Source: CAVUNY01 sp963843535
Lineage (GTDB): Bacteria; Chloroflexota; Anaerolineae; Anaerolineales; Anaerolineaceae
Assembly (NCBI GenBank): GCA_963843535.1
Contig: CAWJKU010000004.1
Coordinates: 992,001-1,056,000 of the forward strand
DNA length: 64,000 nucleotides
Direction: 5' to 3'
The notes beneath the pieces were generated by a model. The model was not told the DNA's origin, searched no databases, and saw only the letters and a list, made by a program, of their open reading frames with translations. This document shows positions 55,738 to 62,970 of this stretch, in pieces. Position numbers and translations under genes: made by a program. Positions within the stretch are counted from its first letter, which is position 1. Each line of letters starts with the position of its first letter.

Positions 55738-57426
55738 CTAACGCCCGCCGCCGGCGCAAGCACAGGCACAGCCGGCGCAGGCGCATGCGCAGGCACAGGC
55801 GCAGGATGAACCGCTGCTGCCTCCGGACCTGCCGGAGCTGGAGTAGCTGGAAATCGGAATGGGGTTGGTTTTCGAGGTAACCCCGCCGGTAAACGAAGTT
55901 AAATCGCCGACGGTGCCAGCAGCCACGCCCTGGATGGAATTGACGACCGATGCGGCAAAATCTGAGCCGGGGACGTTGGGACGTGAGACCGAAATTGGCT
56001 GCCCGCTGGGCAGATTGATCGAGCTGCCGCCCCCCGATGAACGGAAAACTGGGTCGTAGCGGCCCCACCAAACGGGTACAAAAACCGGCCCGGTGCGAAA
56101 AGTGTCGCGTGTACGGTCGTTGAAGCGGCGGTCAAGCATCGTCCAGTCCAAATTCTCATCGAAGGCTTGAGATTTCACTTCTGGGGTAGCGGCCGATTCT
56201 ACCTGCTGCCAGGCGGTCTTGACGATGTTTTCATAATAGTCAACGGACTCTTTACGGCTGAATCCTTTCATCTTTTCGGTGACGGTTTTTACCAGGTTGA
56301 TCATCATCGTCTGGAAAAGCTTGCGCCGCTCAGTTTGATTCGATTCCTGCATCGCAAAGAGAAATTCCTTCTCGTACCCATTCAAACTATCCGGCAGGGG
56401 ATCGACCACAGTCAATTTTAGCGGTTCTTTCGTGACGACCGAAGCTGCTTCCTTCTTGAGCGTTCCAAATAAGATCATGGTCATTATCTTATCCATGGGC
56501 TGCTCCATTAAAATGGCCGCTTCAACCGCGGTCAGGCCGCGTTTAATCCCCATGCCTTCGATGGCGACCTTGGGGGGAAGATATTTCAATTTACGATTGC
56601 GAGAGCCCCAGATAGAGCCGTAGATGGAAAGCCCAAAGACCAGGGCAAAGAAACCGCCAACTCCCCAGCAGATCAGGTCTTCGAGCGGCGGCAGAGTGAA
56701 CAGTGGCTTGGTTTGGATCGAGGAAGCGGGTACCAGGCGAGCCGGGAAACTGGCGCCAAATATATATTGAGTAGAAATATTGGCGGTCTTATCCTGCCAC
56801 GAGTAAAACTTCAAGCCGGTCGCCTGGTCTACCCCGGTAAAGGGTTCATTCGGCCCCGGCCAATTCTCAGGGATGTGGTAGCGCGGCTCTTCTGCCAGAA
56901 TTTGGGGCGGGAAAAGGATGTTGACGGTGTAATCGGTCGTGCCGGAAATATATTGGCTGCCAAACCAGCTAGGCGAAAAACTCACGCTGGCGTAAGCTTC
57001 TTTTTCGTTGGTCAGGTCCGATTCAAAGACGATCTTGCGCACCATGCCGATGCGCACGTGCAGACGGCCGCTACCCCCCGGGGGAATCGCATAGCGCCCT
57101 AACCCGACGACGATCCCGGGTTTGACCAGGTCTGAGACCTGGACGTCCGTGACCGGGTTGCCATCCACGTCGGCGGTAATCGAGCTCATATCGTAATCAT
57201 TGGTTTGGGGAACGCCGAAATCTACATAATCAAATAAATGGGCGTTTCGCTGGTTAACGACATCGTAAAAATATTCGATGGTCGCCGTTCCATCTTCGTG
57301 GACAAAGAAATTAACCTGGGCACGCACCACCGAAAATAGATATTCCTGGGCGTGGACGATGGCCGGTTGGATGACCAGTCCGAGAATCCCCACCAGCAGC
57401 AGGACTGCCAGCAATCGTTTTTTCAT
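55738..57426 (-). CDS. DUF2207-like membrane protein with C-terminal Cys-Ala repeat tail
   Basis: A 562-residue membrane protein. Signal peptide 1-26 (cleavage after AIVHA), an extracytoplasmic beta-rich domain 27-250, one membrane helix about 251-273 followed by basic residues (SRNRKLKY), then a cytoplasmic domain. The layout and N-terminal domain resemble DUF2207 proteins. From about residue 455 the sequence becomes Gly/Ser-rich and ends with CACACACACAGCACACA then GGGR: eight Cys alternating with Ala in the last 21 residues. By topology this tail is in the cytoplasm, where the operon's radical SAM enzyme could reach it. GGGAGGG precedes the ATG. I propose it as the modification substrate; metal binding by the tail is an alternative. 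Confidence 0.85.
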   Translation of the reverse strand: MKKRLLAVLLLVGILGLVIQPAIVHAQEYLFSVVRAQVNFFVHEDGTATIEYFYDVVNQRNAHLFDYVDFGVPQTNDYDMSSITADVDGNPVTDVQVSDLVKPGIVVGLGRYAIPPGGSGRLHVRIGMVRKIVFESDLTNEKEAYASVSFSPSWFGSQYISGTTDYTVNILFPPQILAEEPRYHIPENWPGPNEPFTGVDQATGLKFYSWQDKTANISTQYIFGASFPARLVPASSIQTKPLFTLPPLEDLICWGVGGFFALVFGLSIYGSIWGSRNRKLKYLPPKVAIEGMGIKRGLTAVEAAILMEQPMDKIMTMILFGTLKKEAASVVTKEPLKLTVVDPLPDSLNGYEKEFLFAMQESNQTERRKLFQTMMINLVKTVTEKMKGFSRKESVDYYENIVKTAWQQVESAATPEVKSQAFDENLDWTMLDRRFNDRTRDTFRTGPVFVPVWWGRYDPVFRSSGGGSSINLPSGQPISVSRPNVPGSDFAASVVNSIQGVAAGTVGDLTSFTGGVTSKTNPIPISSYSSSGRSGGSSGSSCACACACACAGCACACAGGGR

Positions 57427-57451
57427 GCAATTCCCTCCCGATAATTTCAGG

Positions 57452-57814
57452 CTACCATTTGGGTTCTTCAGTTAGTTGGTAGGTTGAGCCGCAGTAAGGG
57501 CAGGTTACGACCGGAGCCCCGGCGACCATATTGATATCCTTCGAAGCCAAAACGCCCCCGCAAGACTTGCATTTCAATGAGTCCATCTGGACGTTCCCTG
57601 GCAGGTCAATATTCAGGGTCACATTGGTGTTTTCAACTTTCTGGCGGCGGCCGGCAAACCAGATCAGACCAAATCCGATCGCAACCGAGATGATGCCAAT
57701 GAGAATCCAACCCCCACCGCCGCCCTGGGCGCTGAATGAACCCCAGATGAATAAAACGCCAAAAAAGATCAGGATAGCAGCGAAAATATAGGCAATAGTT
57801 TTGCCGGCGCTCAT
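57452..57814 (-). CDS. Two-helix membrane protein with C-terminal zinc ribbon
   Basis: 120 residues: two membrane helices (about 8-28 and 35-54) and a C-terminal zinc ribbon (CKSCGG ... CPYCGS). First gene of the radical-SAM operon, with a strong GGAGGA ribosome site and 25 bases before the DUF2207-like gene. Zinc-ribbon membrane proteins of this kind often act as small scaffolds; whether it binds the membrane substrate is unknown. Confidence 0.8.
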   Translation of the reverse strand: MSAGKTIAYIFAAILIFFGVLFIWGSFSAQGGGGGWILIGIISVAIGFGLIWFAGRRQKVENTNVTLNIDLPGNVQMDSLKCKSCGGVLASKDINMVAGAPVVTCPYCGSTYQLTEEPKW

Positions 57815-57834
57815 AAATTCCTCCGTTTCAAATT

Positions 57835-57863
57835 AGTGTAGCATCGAATCAAATTGGAGGCAA
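57835..57863 (-). promoter_or_regulatory. Promoter of the radical-SAM operon
   Basis: Minus strand TTGCCT (57863-57858), a 17-bp spacer and TACACT (57840-57835), about 20 bases before the start codon of the first gene. It diverges from the ligA promoter. Confidence 0.55.
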
Positions 57864-57915
57864 TCAGGTAGAATATCACTTTTGTAAGCCCTGCGCTCTT
57901 AATATATACGGAATA

Positions 57916-57945
57916 TTGATGAAAAAAGTTACTATTTGCTATAAT
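57916..57945 (+). promoter_or_regulatory. ligA promoter, probably leaderless
   Basis: TTGATG (57916-57921), an 18-bp spacer, extended -10 TGC-TATAAT (hexamer 57940-57945). The ATG follows 7 nt later, so transcription should begin at or next to the start codon; there is no room for a ribosome site. Confidence 0.7.
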
Positions 57946-57952
57946 TCAGGCT

Positions 57953-59980
57953 ATGGACACCATAAAACAACAGCAGGAACTTGAGGATCTGCGCCGCCAG
58001 ATCCATCTTCATAACTACCGCTATAACGTGCTCGATGATCCCCTGATCAGCGACATCGAATACGACCGTCTGATGGCGCGTTTGAAAGCGATCGAGAACG
58101 AACATCCGGACTGGATCACGCCGGATTCGCCCAGCCAACGGGTAGGCGGGACCGTTTCTGAGAAATTTGCCAAGGTGCAGCATCCCAGGCCGATCCTCAG
58201 CCTGGCTAACGGCTTCACCCTTGATGACGTTCAGGCCTGGTTTGAGCGCGTGACCCGCCTGGATGACCGGGTGGAACGGACTGACTTCATGCTCGAGCCG
58301 AAGATCGACGGCCTGACCGTTGTCCTCCATTACCAAAATGGATCCTTTGTCCAGGGCGCCACGCGCGGCGACGGTGAAATTGGCGAAGATATCACTTCAA
58401 ATTTACGCACGATCAAGGCTGTGCCCCTGCGGATTCCGGTAAACGCCGGCGGTCCTCGGCCGCCGGAGCGGTTGGTGGTGCGCGGCGAAGCGTTTATGCT
58501 GATCCATGATTTTGAAAAACTGAACGAACGTCTTCTGGAGGCGGGAGAAAAAACCTATCAAAACCCGCGCAATACCGCCGCAGGCTCGCTCCGCCAGCTT
58601 GATCCCGGACTGACCGCTACCCGCCCTCTGACTTTATTGACATACGAGATTGTCGCTTCCTCCGATCCACTGCCCCGTACTCAGCGTGACCTGCTGGAAA
58701 CCCTGAAAGCTTACGGTTTCCCGGTTGCGGCGGATATCGAATACTGCGCTGATTTTCAAACTGTGCTCCAATCCTGCGGGCGCTGGCAGCAGCGGCGCGA
58801 CACCCTGCCCTTTGAGGCAGATGGGGTGGTCATTAAAATTAACGATCTGCGTCTGCAAGCAGATCTGGGCGTGGTGGGCAAGGATCCGCGCGGGGCACTG
58901 GCTTTAAAATTCCCGGCGCGCGAAGTCACCACCCGGCTCATCGATATTGGCGTTAATGTTGGTCGGACGGGAGTGCTGGCGCCCTACGCCATCCTGGAAC
59001 CGGTCGAGGTCGGCGGGGTGATCGTCAAACGAGCAACGCTGCACAATTTCGATTACCTGGATGAAAAAGATATCCGGGTGGGCGACCGGGTTTTGATTAA
59101 ACGTTCCGGGGATGTGATCCCTTACGTCATTGGTCCGGTGGTGGAGCTGCGCGACGGGACGGAACGCAAATTCGAACGTCCCGCAGTCTGTCCGGCCTGC
59201 GGGCAGGCTGTAGAACAGATGGCAGGTGAAGTCTACCTGTACTGCGTGAACGCTTCCTGTCCGGAACAACTGGTGAGAAACGTCGAACACTTCGTATCCC
59301 GGGGCGCGATGGATATTGTCGGCCTGGGGATTAAGATCGTCGAGCAGCTGATCTCAACCGGTTTGGTCCAGGATGTTGCCAGCCTGTATACCCTGAGGAA
59401 AGATGATTTGTTAAAACTGGAAGGTTTTGCCGAAAAGAAAGCGGAAAATCTTTTGCAGTCGATCGAAACTTCAAAGCAGCGCCCGTTGGAACGGCTGGTG
59501 ACGGCCCTGGGGATCCGTGGGGTAGGGGAGGTGATGGCGCACGATTTATCCGCGGTGTATCCCGATCTCGATCAGCTCAGCCGGGTTACAGTCGAAGAAT
59601 TACAGCAGATCGAGGGTGTCGGACCGAATATCGCCCAGGCGATTGTAGATTGGTTTGCTCGCCCGGCCAACCGCCAGCTGTTGGAGAGACTGCGCTCTGC
59701 CGGAGTATGGCCGGTAGCGCAGGAAACCGCTGCCAGACTTGCTGCCGGAGGCGCATTAAATGGGCTGACGCTGGTCGTCACGGGAACCCTTCCGAATTAC
59801 TCGCGGGATGGAATCAAGGAATTGATCCAGCAGCACGGCGGCAAGGTGACCGATTCGGTCAGTAAAAAGACGAGCTATCTCGTAGCCGGCGAAGCAGCCG
59901 GTTCCAAGTTGGACAAGGCGCGCGAATTAAATGTGTCTGTAATCGATGAGGAAGGGTTACTACGAATAATAGGTCAATAG
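57953..59980 (+). CDS. ligA: NAD+-dependent DNA ligase
   Basis: 675 residues, standard length. Adenylation motif EPKIDGLTV with the catalytic Lys, then ATRGDGEIGEDIT, NPRNTAAGSLRQLD, EADGVVIKIND, GRTGVLAPYA and GDVIP. The four-Cys zinc finger (CPAC ... C ... CPEQ), helix-hairpin-helix repeats (ALGIRGVGE; QIEGVGPNIA) and a C-terminal BRCT domain (LTLVVTGTL) follow. Seals nicks in replication and repair. No frame break. Confidence 0.97.
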   Translation: MDTIKQQQELEDLRRQIHLHNYRYNVLDDPLISDIEYDRLMARLKAIENEHPDWITPDSPSQRVGGTVSEKFAKVQHPRPILSLANGFTLDDVQAWFERVTRLDDRVERTDFMLEPKIDGLTVVLHYQNGSFVQGATRGDGEIGEDITSNLRTIKAVPLRIPVNAGGPRPPERLVVRGEAFMLIHDFEKLNERLLEAGEKTYQNPRNTAAGSLRQLDPGLTATRPLTLLTYEIVASSDPLPRTQRDLLETLKAYGFPVAADIEYCADFQTVLQSCGRWQQRRDTLPFEADGVVIKINDLRLQADLGVVGKDPRGALALKFPAREVTTRLIDIGVNVGRTGVLAPYAILEPVEVGGVIVKRATLHNFDYLDEKDIRVGDRVLIKRSGDVIPYVIGPVVELRDGTERKFERPAVCPACGQAVEQMAGEVYLYCVNASCPEQLVRNVEHFVSRGAMDIVGLGIKIVEQLISTGLVQDVASLYTLRKDDLLKLEGFAEKKAENLLQSIETSKQRPLERLVTALGIRGVGEVMAHDLSAVYPDLDQLSRVTVEELQQIEGVGPNIAQAIVDWFARPANRQLLERLRSAGVWPVAQETAARLAAGGALNGLTLVVTGTLPNYSRDGIKELIQQHGGKVTDSVSKKTSYLVAGEAAGSKLDKARELNVSVIDEEGLLRIIGQ

Positions 59981-60019
59981 AGAGTGATTTTCCCGCCTAC
60001 GGCGGGAAAATCACTCTCT
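59979..60019 (+). terminator. Perfect 19-bp hairpin after ligA
   Basis: A flawless 19-bp inverted repeat with a TAC loop overlaps the ligA stop codon; no T-tract follows. It may terminate ligA or protect its 3' end. Same design as the hairpins at 8365, 47785 and 62413. Confidence 0.65.
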
Positions 60020-60047
60020 TACACAGGACCTTATAACGAGGTGCGAT

Positions 60048-61235
60048 TTGGATGCAATCGTCTTAAGAGCCGGGCGTGAAAAATCCTTGCGCCAGCGCCA
60101 CCCCTGGATATTTTCAGGGGCGGTCGATCGCGTACTTGGCGAACCGCAGGTGGGCGATACGGTGGATGTATTGAGCAGCGCCGGAGAATGGTTGTGCCGG
60201 GCAGCCTACAGTCCAATGTCCAATATTCGCGCCCGGGTTTGGACTTTCGAACCGGATGAAGAGGTGGGTGAGGCTTTACTGCGCAAGCGATTGGAGAGCG
60301 CGCTGGCTTTGCGCAGGGCTCTGATCCCCGCGGCGGAGACGGATGCGCTGCGCCTCGTGCACGGTGAATCGGATGGTCTGCCGGGGGTAATTATCGACCG
60401 CTACGCAGGCTGGCTGGTGATCCAGTGCCTGACCGCCGGGGCAGATGCCTGGAAAGATGTCGTTATCGACGCCCTGGAAGAAATGACCGGGCTGCACCAG
60501 GTCTATGAGCGTTCAGACGTCGATGTGCGCCGCCTGGAGGGATTGCCAGAACACGCCGGGCTGGTGCGCGGCAGCGCGGCCCCAGCGGCAGTGACCATCA
60601 CTGAAAACGGTCTGAAATTCGCCGTGGATTTGCAGGCAGGTCAGAAGACGGGATTTTATCTTGACCAGCGCCCCAACCGCCAGCGGTTAGGCCAGCTTTC
60701 CGCAGGCCGCGAGGTGCTCAACTGCTTTTGTTATACCGCTGCCTTCAGCGTTTATGCCCTGGCTGGTGGAGCGCGCTCCGTGTTTTCGGTGGACAGCTCC
60801 GGCGATTTTTTAGAAACAGGCCGGCAGAATTTGCGCTTGAATGGGGCGGATGAAGAGAAAGCATCCTGGCTGGAGGGGGATGTATTCAAGGTGCTGCGCA
60901 AGCTGCGCGACCAGGGACGCAGTTTCGACCTGGTGGTGCTGGATCCGCCTAAGTTTGCGCCTACAGCTGCCCATGTTGAACAGGCTGCCCGCGGCTACAA
61001 GGATATCAATCTGCTGGCGATGAAACTGCTGCGCCCGGGTGGGCTGTTGTTTACCTTTTCCTGTTCGGGTGGGGTTTCCGCGGACCTCTTCCAGAAGATC
61101 GTGGCTGGCGCAGCGCTGGATGCCAGGGTGGATGCCCGCATTGTCGAGCATTTGGGGCAGGGGCCTGACCATCCTGTGGCGCTGAACTTTCCCGAGGGGA
61201 CCTACTTGAAAGGACTGGTTGTCGCCAGGAAGTAA
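60048..61235 (+). CDS. rlmI: RlmI-like 23S rRNA (cytosine-5) methyltransferase
   Basis: 395-residue class I methyltransferase with an N-terminal PUA-type domain (LRQRHPWIFSGAV), a middle domain (LVHGESDGLPGVIIDRY), and a Rossmann domain with QKTGFYLDQRPNR, LNCFCYTAAFS and LVVLDPPKFA. E. coli RlmI methylates C1962 of 23S rRNA. Length and motif order match. The TTG start has GAGGT 5 bases upstream. Confidence 0.88.
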   Translation: MDAIVLRAGREKSLRQRHPWIFSGAVDRVLGEPQVGDTVDVLSSAGEWLCRAAYSPMSNIRARVWTFEPDEEVGEALLRKRLESALALRRALIPAAETDALRLVHGESDGLPGVIIDRYAGWLVIQCLTAGADAWKDVVIDALEEMTGLHQVYERSDVDVRRLEGLPEHAGLVRGSAAPAAVTITENGLKFAVDLQAGQKTGFYLDQRPNRQRLGQLSAGREVLNCFCYTAAFSVYALAGGARSVFSVDSSGDFLETGRQNLRLNGADEEKASWLEGDVFKVLRKLRDQGRSFDLVVLDPPKFAPTAAHVEQAARGYKDINLLAMKLLRPGGLLFTFSCSGGVSADLFQKIVAGAALDARVDARIVEHLGQGPDHPVALNFPEGTYLKGLVVARK

Positions 61236-61240
61236 AATCC

Positions 61241-62239
61241 ATGCAGTATGAAATTGTTGCCTCCCTGGGCCCTGCCAGTGCGTCTCCTGCCATCTGGCAA
61301 AAAATGATTACTGCCGGCGCGACGGCTTTCCGCTTGAACACATCCCACCTTACCCTCGAGCAGTTAGCGGTCTGGCTTGGAAAAATTCGTGATTTTCGTG
61401 AGCAATCCGGCCTGCCAATCCCCCTGGTGCTGGATTTACAGGGCAGCAAATGGCGATTGGGGGAGTTTCCAACCTGCGACCTGCAAAAGGATGAGATCGT
61501 GGAACTGGTCCAGCGCGCGCAGATCGCTGATGCGCATCACCTTCCAGTGCCACACGCCGATTTTTTCCGCGCCGCGCAGGATTCGGACGGCCAAATCATT
61601 CTTAACGATGCCAAAAACCGGCTGGAAGTCATTTCCACGGCTGCAGAGAGCCTGACCGCCCGGGTGGTGACCGGAGGAATAATATCTGCCCACAAAGGGA
61701 TTACCTTTGGTGAAACCCAATTCAGGGTTGAAGCGATCAGTGATAAAGACAACCAGATCATTCATATGGCAGCGCAAGATACCCCCATCAGGTACGCGAT
61801 CTCTTACATCAGGGATGCGGACGAAATGAAGAAATACCGCCAGCAGATAGGAAAACCCGCTTATCTGATTGCCAAACTGGAGCGCGCCCCTGCCATCACC
61901 GGCGCAGAGGGGATCGCGGAATATTGCGATGAATTATGGCTGTGCCGCGGGGACCTGGGCGCTGAGTTAGGCCTGCGGGGCATGGCGGTTGCCGCGGCGG
62001 CATTTACTCAAAAAATCACGCGGCTCCCTCTGCCGGCCTTGATGGCGGGACAGGTTTTGGAGCATATGACCGCGCAGCCAGCGCCGACGCGTTCGGAAGT
62101 ATGCTACCTGCTGGAAATGCTCATGCAAGGGTACCGGGGTTTTGTCCTTTCGGATGAAACCGCAATCGGGCAGTACCCGGTGGAAAGCTGCCAGACCGCG
62201 GGACTGTTTCTTAGCGAAGATATTCAACCTATGGTTTGA
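61241..62239 (+). CDS. Pyruvate kinase-like protein without C-terminal domain
   Basis: 332 residues against about 470 for a normal pyruvate kinase. Recognisable: IVASLGPASAS (for IVATIGPAS), RLNTSH (for RLNFSHG), KLER (for KIEN, with the catalytic Lys and metal Glu), LCRGDLGAELG (for ARGDLG, with the metal Asp), and QVLEHMTAQPAPTRSEV (for QMLESM..PTRAE). The regulatory C-terminal domain is missing and the B domain is reduced. It could be a divergent enzyme on another enol-phosphate or keto acid. It may not supply glycolytic pyruvate kinase activity. Confidence 0.85.
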   Translation: MQYEIVASLGPASASPAIWQKMITAGATAFRLNTSHLTLEQLAVWLGKIRDFREQSGLPIPLVLDLQGSKWRLGEFPTCDLQKDEIVELVQRAQIADAHHLPVPHADFFRAAQDSDGQIILNDAKNRLEVISTAAESLTARVVTGGIISAHKGITFGETQFRVEAISDKDNQIIHMAAQDTPIRYAISYIRDADEMKKYRQQIGKPAYLIAKLERAPAITGAEGIAEYCDELWLCRGDLGAELGLRGMAVAAAAFTQKITRLPLPALMAGQVLEHMTAQPAPTRSEVCYLLEMLMQGYRGFVLSDETAIGQYPVESCQTAGLFLSEDIQPMV

Positions 62240-62254
62240 GGGAGGTAGGTATAC

Positions 62255-62416
62255 CTGGAGATCACTGGCGGTGAAATTAAGGGGAGTGACGAAGGTCCAG
62301 CCAGGATCGTACCATTGGCTGAAATTCCGCCGATCTCACCCACGCGGACAGGCAGCCAGAGGGCGCTGCAGGCCTATCTGGCGAAGATTGGTGGGAAAAA
62401 AGGTGATAATAAGTAG
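62255..62416 (+). CDS. Possible 53-residue protein, CTG start
   Basis: An open frame directly after the pyruvate-kinase-like gene, without ATG, GTG or TTG in a usable place. If read from CTG, with GGAGG 9 bases upstream, it gives LEITGGEIKGSDEGPA..., ending KIGGKKGDNK. The amino-acid mix (proline-rich middle, basic end) looks protein-like rather than random. The stop lies in the arm of a hairpin. It could be a real small gene, or a frame in which one base error destroyed an ATG. Confidence 0.35.
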   Translation: MEITGGEIKGSDEGPARIVPLAEIPPISPTRTGSQRALQAYLAKIGGKKGDNK

Positions 62417-62449
62417 AATTTGGGCCAGTTTTACTGGCCCAAATTCTAC
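62413..62449 (-). terminator. Perfect 17-bp hairpin, likely ssrA terminator
   Basis: 17-bp inverted repeat with a 3-nt loop, 21 bases beyond the tmRNA 3' end on the minus strand. On that strand it is followed by TTATTATC, a weak T-rich run. Confidence 0.7.
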
Positions 62450-62470
62450 AAAAAGTAATCCCTTCCCAGG

Positions 62471-62859
62471 TGGAGATGGCGGGAATCGAACCCGCGTCCG
62501 AAAGAATCGACCCGCGAACATCTACGAGCGTAGGAGTTCTTTGTTGTCGCCCGTTACAGGAGGAACTACAGACCGGTAACAGGCCATCCGCTCAGACCCG
62601 AAGGCCCTCTTTCGCGCCGGTCACGGCAGCCGGTGCGGCACCACTGGCTTTGTGACGCCTGTTCCACCTCCGGCCAGGGAGCGGGGTGGGCAGACGTGAC
62701 CTTAAAAGGTCATTGCGCTAGCCACAAGCTTATGCAGCGAGGGGCATTGCAGCATAGGAAGTGCGATTGGCACTTGATTTTTTGTGCTGAGTTTACGAGG
62801 TCGGCACCTCTCGGCTCGCAGTTCGGGACCAGCCTCTCCCGTCGAAGCCTGTCATCCCC
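62471..62859 (-). ncRNA. ssrA: Transfer-messenger RNA (tmRNA, ssrA)
   Basis: Rescues ribosomes stalled on broken mRNA and tags their products. The 5' end GGGGATG pairs with the 3' CATCTCC to make the acceptor stem; the T-loop region (GGGTTCGATTCCC) and the 5' GGCTTCGACGG segment are classic. The tag frame at 62771-62730 reads ANRTSYAAMPLAA, then stop, ending in the expected LAA degradation signal. The 3' CCA is not fully encoded (CCT follows the discriminator A), so it must be added after transcription. Length about 389 nt, one-piece form. Confidence 0.96.
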
Positions 62860-62869
62860 GAACACCTGT

Positions 62870-62875
62870 ATTATA
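62870..62875 (-). promoter_or_regulatory. -10 box of ssrA
   Basis: TATAAT on the minus strand, 10 nt before the tmRNA 5' end. No good -35 was found. Confidence 0.55.
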
Positions 62876-62970
62876 CCGGATTTCAACCCAATCCGGGCGC
62901 CATTTGGTAAAATTGGAGGGCACGCTCTACCGGTCGGGTGGGGAGAACATCATGCTTAAAGGAGGGCTCC

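Noticed and set aside
55738..55810. The Cys-Ala tail as a simple microsatellite artefact
   Set aside because: Codons vary (TGC/TGT; GCC/GCA/GCT) and the frame ends in a proper stop, so DNA slippage alone does not explain it.
55721..56071. Upstream extension of the radical SAM gene
   Set aside because: The extra residues are Arg-rich shadow sequence antiparallel to none but overlapping the tailed membrane protein gene; ATG 55720 has a proper ribosome site and matches the paralogue's N-terminus.
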